7,092 nucleotides of DNA, taken from positions 2,347 through 9,438 of the forward strand of contig JAJYSQ010000029.1 in assembly GCA_021793495.1 (NCBI GenBank). Reading direction: 5' to 3'. Of this stretch, positions 5,275-7,092 are shown piece after piece. This stretch comes from Actinomycetes bacterium (lineage in GTDB: Bacteria > Actinomycetota > Actinomycetes > JAJYSQ01). The notes beneath the pieces were generated by a model, which saw nothing but the letters and a program-made list of their open reading frames with translations, was not told the DNA's origin and did not search any database. The translations under genes were made by a program, and so were the position numbers. Every line of letters starts with the position of its first letter. The stretch's first letter is position 1.

Positions 5275-7092
5275 TGGCCGCGATCGAGCTGCCCGAACGC
5301 GCCCGGGTCGTGGTGGTCGGCGGGGGGGTCGGCGGGTTGTCCGTGGCCTACCACCTCGCCGTCTCCGGTGAGCGCGACGTGCTCGTGCTGGAGCGGGCCG
5401 AGCTGACCAGCGGCTCGACGTTCCACTCGGCCGGCCTGGTCGGGGTCCTGCGGGCTGACCCGACGCTGACCGAGATGAACCGGTACTCGGTACGGCTGTA
5501 CGAGGAGCTGGAGGCCGGGGAGCACCCGCCGGGCTTCATCCGTACCGGGGGGCTGCGCCTGGCTGCCAGCGCAGATCGGCTGGCCGAGATCCGCCGGCAG
5601 GCCGGGTGGGCCCGAGCCCACGGGATGGAGCTGGCGGAGATCTCGGCCGCCGAGGCCGCGGCCCTGTTCCCGCTGATCCGCACCGACGGCGTGCTGGCCG
5701 CCGCCTGGCTGCCCGGGGACGGCCAGGTCGATCCGTCCCGGCTGGCCTACTCACTGGCCGCTGGTGCCCGGGCCCGCGGGGTGCGCATCGCCGAGGGCAC
5801 CCGGGTGACCGGCATCGACGTGCGCGACGGCCGGGTGGTCGGGGTGCGCACGGACCGTGGCGACGTCGCCGCTGAGGTCGTGGTCAACGCCGCCGGGATG
5901 TTCGCCGCCGAGATCGGCCGGATGGCCGGGGTGCGGGTACCGGTGGTACCGATGTCCCACCAGTATGTGGTCACCGAGCCGGCCGGGACCCGGGCGGTGG
6001 CTGCCGCCGCCGGGCGGGCGGTGCTGCCCACGCTGCGCGACCCCGACCTGCTCGTCTACTTCCGCCAGGAGGTCGACGGGCTGGTGTACGGGGGGTACGA
6101 GCGGGACCCGGCACCGTTCAGCGCCGACGGGTTCGGCTACGAGCAGCTCCCGGCGGACTTCAACGCCCGGCTGCTCGCCGAGGACTGGCCGCGTTTCGAA
6201 CAGATCGCGACCAATGCGGTCGAGCGGGTCCCGGCGCTGGCCGACATGGGGATCCGCCAGCTGGTCAACGGGCCGGAGGGGTTCACCCCGGACAACGAGT
6301 TCGTGCTCGGCGAGTCCTCGGTGGCCGGGTTCTTCGTCGCCGCCGGGTTCTGCGCCCACGGGATCGCCGGGGCCGGGGGGATCGGCATGGTGATGGCTTC
6401 CTGGATCCTCGACGGTGAGGCGCCGATGGACCTGTCGCACATGGATGTGCGTCGGTTCGACGCGGCGTACGCCTCCCCGGGGTACACCCTGGCGCGCACC
6501 GTGGAGAGCTACCAGCGGTACTACGACATCTCCTACCCGGGGCGCCAACGCGACTCCCGCCGGGGACTGCGTGTCTCCCCGGCCTACTCGTGGCACGTCG
6601 AGCATGCGGCAGTGTTCGAGGAGAAAGCCGGTTGGGAACGGGTCGGCTGGTACGAGCCGAACGCGGCTGACGGCCCCGACGAGGAGTCGGTACGCCCGTA
6701 CGGTTTCGCCGGACGGTACTTCTCCCGGGCGATCGGCGCCGAGCATGCCGCGGCCCGCACCGGCGTGGCGATCTTCGACGAGAGCTCGTTCGCCAAGCTG
6801 GAGGTCAGCGGATCCGGCGCAGCCCGGCTGCTGAACCGGCTGTGCGACAACCAGGTCGATGTCGCACCCGGGCGGGTGGTGTACACCCAGATGCTGAACT
6901 CCCGGGGCGGGATCGAGGCCGACCTGACCGTGACCCGGCTGGACGAGAGGCGGTTCCTGGTGATCTCCGGGACCGCCTCCGGCACCCGGGACCTGGCGTG
7001 GATCACCGGGCACGCGCCCCATGACGGCTCGGTGGACGTGCGCGACGTCACCGGCGGGTGGGCCTGCTTCGCGGTCTGGGGACCGGGCGCCC
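5274..7092 (+). CDS. Dimethylglycine/sarcosine dehydrogenase-like FAD protein with GcvT domain (partial, 606 aa)
   Basis: This is a flavoprotein of the dimethylglycine/sarcosine dehydrogenase family, which oxidatively removes N-methyl groups and can pass the resulting one-carbon unit to tetrahydrofolate. The frame is open from the ATG at 5274 to the window edge; relatives have about 800-850 residues, so the end of the folate domain is missing. The N-terminal DAO domain (about 10-385) starts with the FAD-binding VVVVGGGVGGLS and has an ERAELTSGSTFHSAGL segment. His51 there matches the histidine that holds FAD covalently in mammalian dimethylglycine dehydrogenase. NAAGMFAAEIG and PMSHQYVVTEP follow. 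A linking FAO_M-type region spans about 388-441. The GcvT domain begins near residue 443, with GGIEADLTV and the acidic Asp550 typical of the folate pocket. Family members act on dimethylglycine, sarcosine or other N-methyl compounds, so the substrate cannot be fixed. The coupled permease and nearby kinase suggest a catabolic unit. Confidence 0.88.
   Translation, partial: MAAIELPERARVVVVGGGVGGLSVAYHLAVSGERDVLVLERAELTSGSTFHSAGLVGVLRADPTLTEMNRYSVRLYEELEAGEHPPGFIRTGGLRLAASADRLAEIRRQAGWARAHGMELAEISAAEAAALFPLIRTDGVLAAAWLPGDGQVDPSRLAYSLAAGARARGVRIAEGTRVTGIDVRDGRVVGVRTDRGDVAAEVVVNAAGMFAAEIGRMAGVRVPVVPMSHQYVVTEPAGTRAVAAAAGRAVLPTLRDPDLLVYFRQEVDGLVYGGYERDPAPFSADGFGYEQLPADFNARLLAEDWPRFEQIATNAVERVPALADMGIRQLVNGPEGFTPDNEFVLGESSVAGFFVAAGFCAHGIAGAGGIGMVMASWILDGEAPMDLSHMDVRRFDAAYASPGYTLARTVESYQRYYDISYPGRQRDSRRGLRVSPAYSWHVEHAAVFEEKAGWERVGWYEPNAADGPDEESVRPYGFAGRYFSRAIGAEHAAARTGVAIFDESSFAKLEVSGSGAARLLNRLCDNQVDVAPGRVVYTQMLNSRGGIEADLTVTRLDERRFLVISGTASGTRDLAWITGHAPHDGSVDVRDVTGGWACFAVWGPGA

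Overview
The window is about 70% G+C, with GC-rich third positions, GTG starts and AGGAGG ribosome binding sites. Together with a neighbouring fabG and InhA-type enoyl reductase, this points to an actinomycete (Actinomycetota). The arrangement recalls mycobacterial mabA-inhA, but the third gene is not ferrochelatase and the reductase is shorter than mycobacterial InhA, so a non-mycobacterial actinomycete is more likely. I cannot name the genus. There are no tRNA or rRNA genes, mobile elements or CRISPR arrays. Coding density is close to complete.

Layout. (1) 1-538, minus strand: the N-terminal part of a zinc-free quinone oxidoreductase, running off the left edge. (2) 539-616: a divergent intergenic region holding a perfect 11-bp inverted repeat between two TANNNT -10-like elements. 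(3) 617-2690, plus strand: a fatty-acid (FAS II) module of fabG, an inhA/fabI-type enoyl-ACP reductase and a SixA-like histidine phosphatase, 11 and 14 bases apart. (4) 2688-2722: a candidate promoter overlapping the phosphatase stop codon. (5) 2723-7092, plus strand: a tightly coupled three-gene unit of a choline/ethanolamine-kinase-like phosphotransferase, an amino acid/choline-type APC permease, and a dimethylglycine/sarcosine dehydrogenase-like flavoprotein with a folate-binding GcvT domain. The last gene runs off the right edge.

How the genes work together. FabG and the enoyl reductase catalyse the two NAD(P)H-dependent reductions of the fatty-acid elongation cycle. The role of the co-directional phosphatase is unknown. 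The second unit looks like an uptake and breakdown pathway for a small N-methylated amine or amino alcohol: the permease imports it, the flavoprotein oxidatively demethylates it and may pass the one-carbon unit to tetrahydrofolate, and the kinase phosphorylates the substrate or a related alcohol. Its true substrate cannot be read from the sequence. It is the best candidate here for an undescribed pathway.

Three genes (the oxidoreductase, fabG and the kinase) lack a clear ribosome binding site but have a TANNNT element ending 7-8 bases before the start codon. This pattern is expected of leaderless mRNAs, which are common in actinomycetes.
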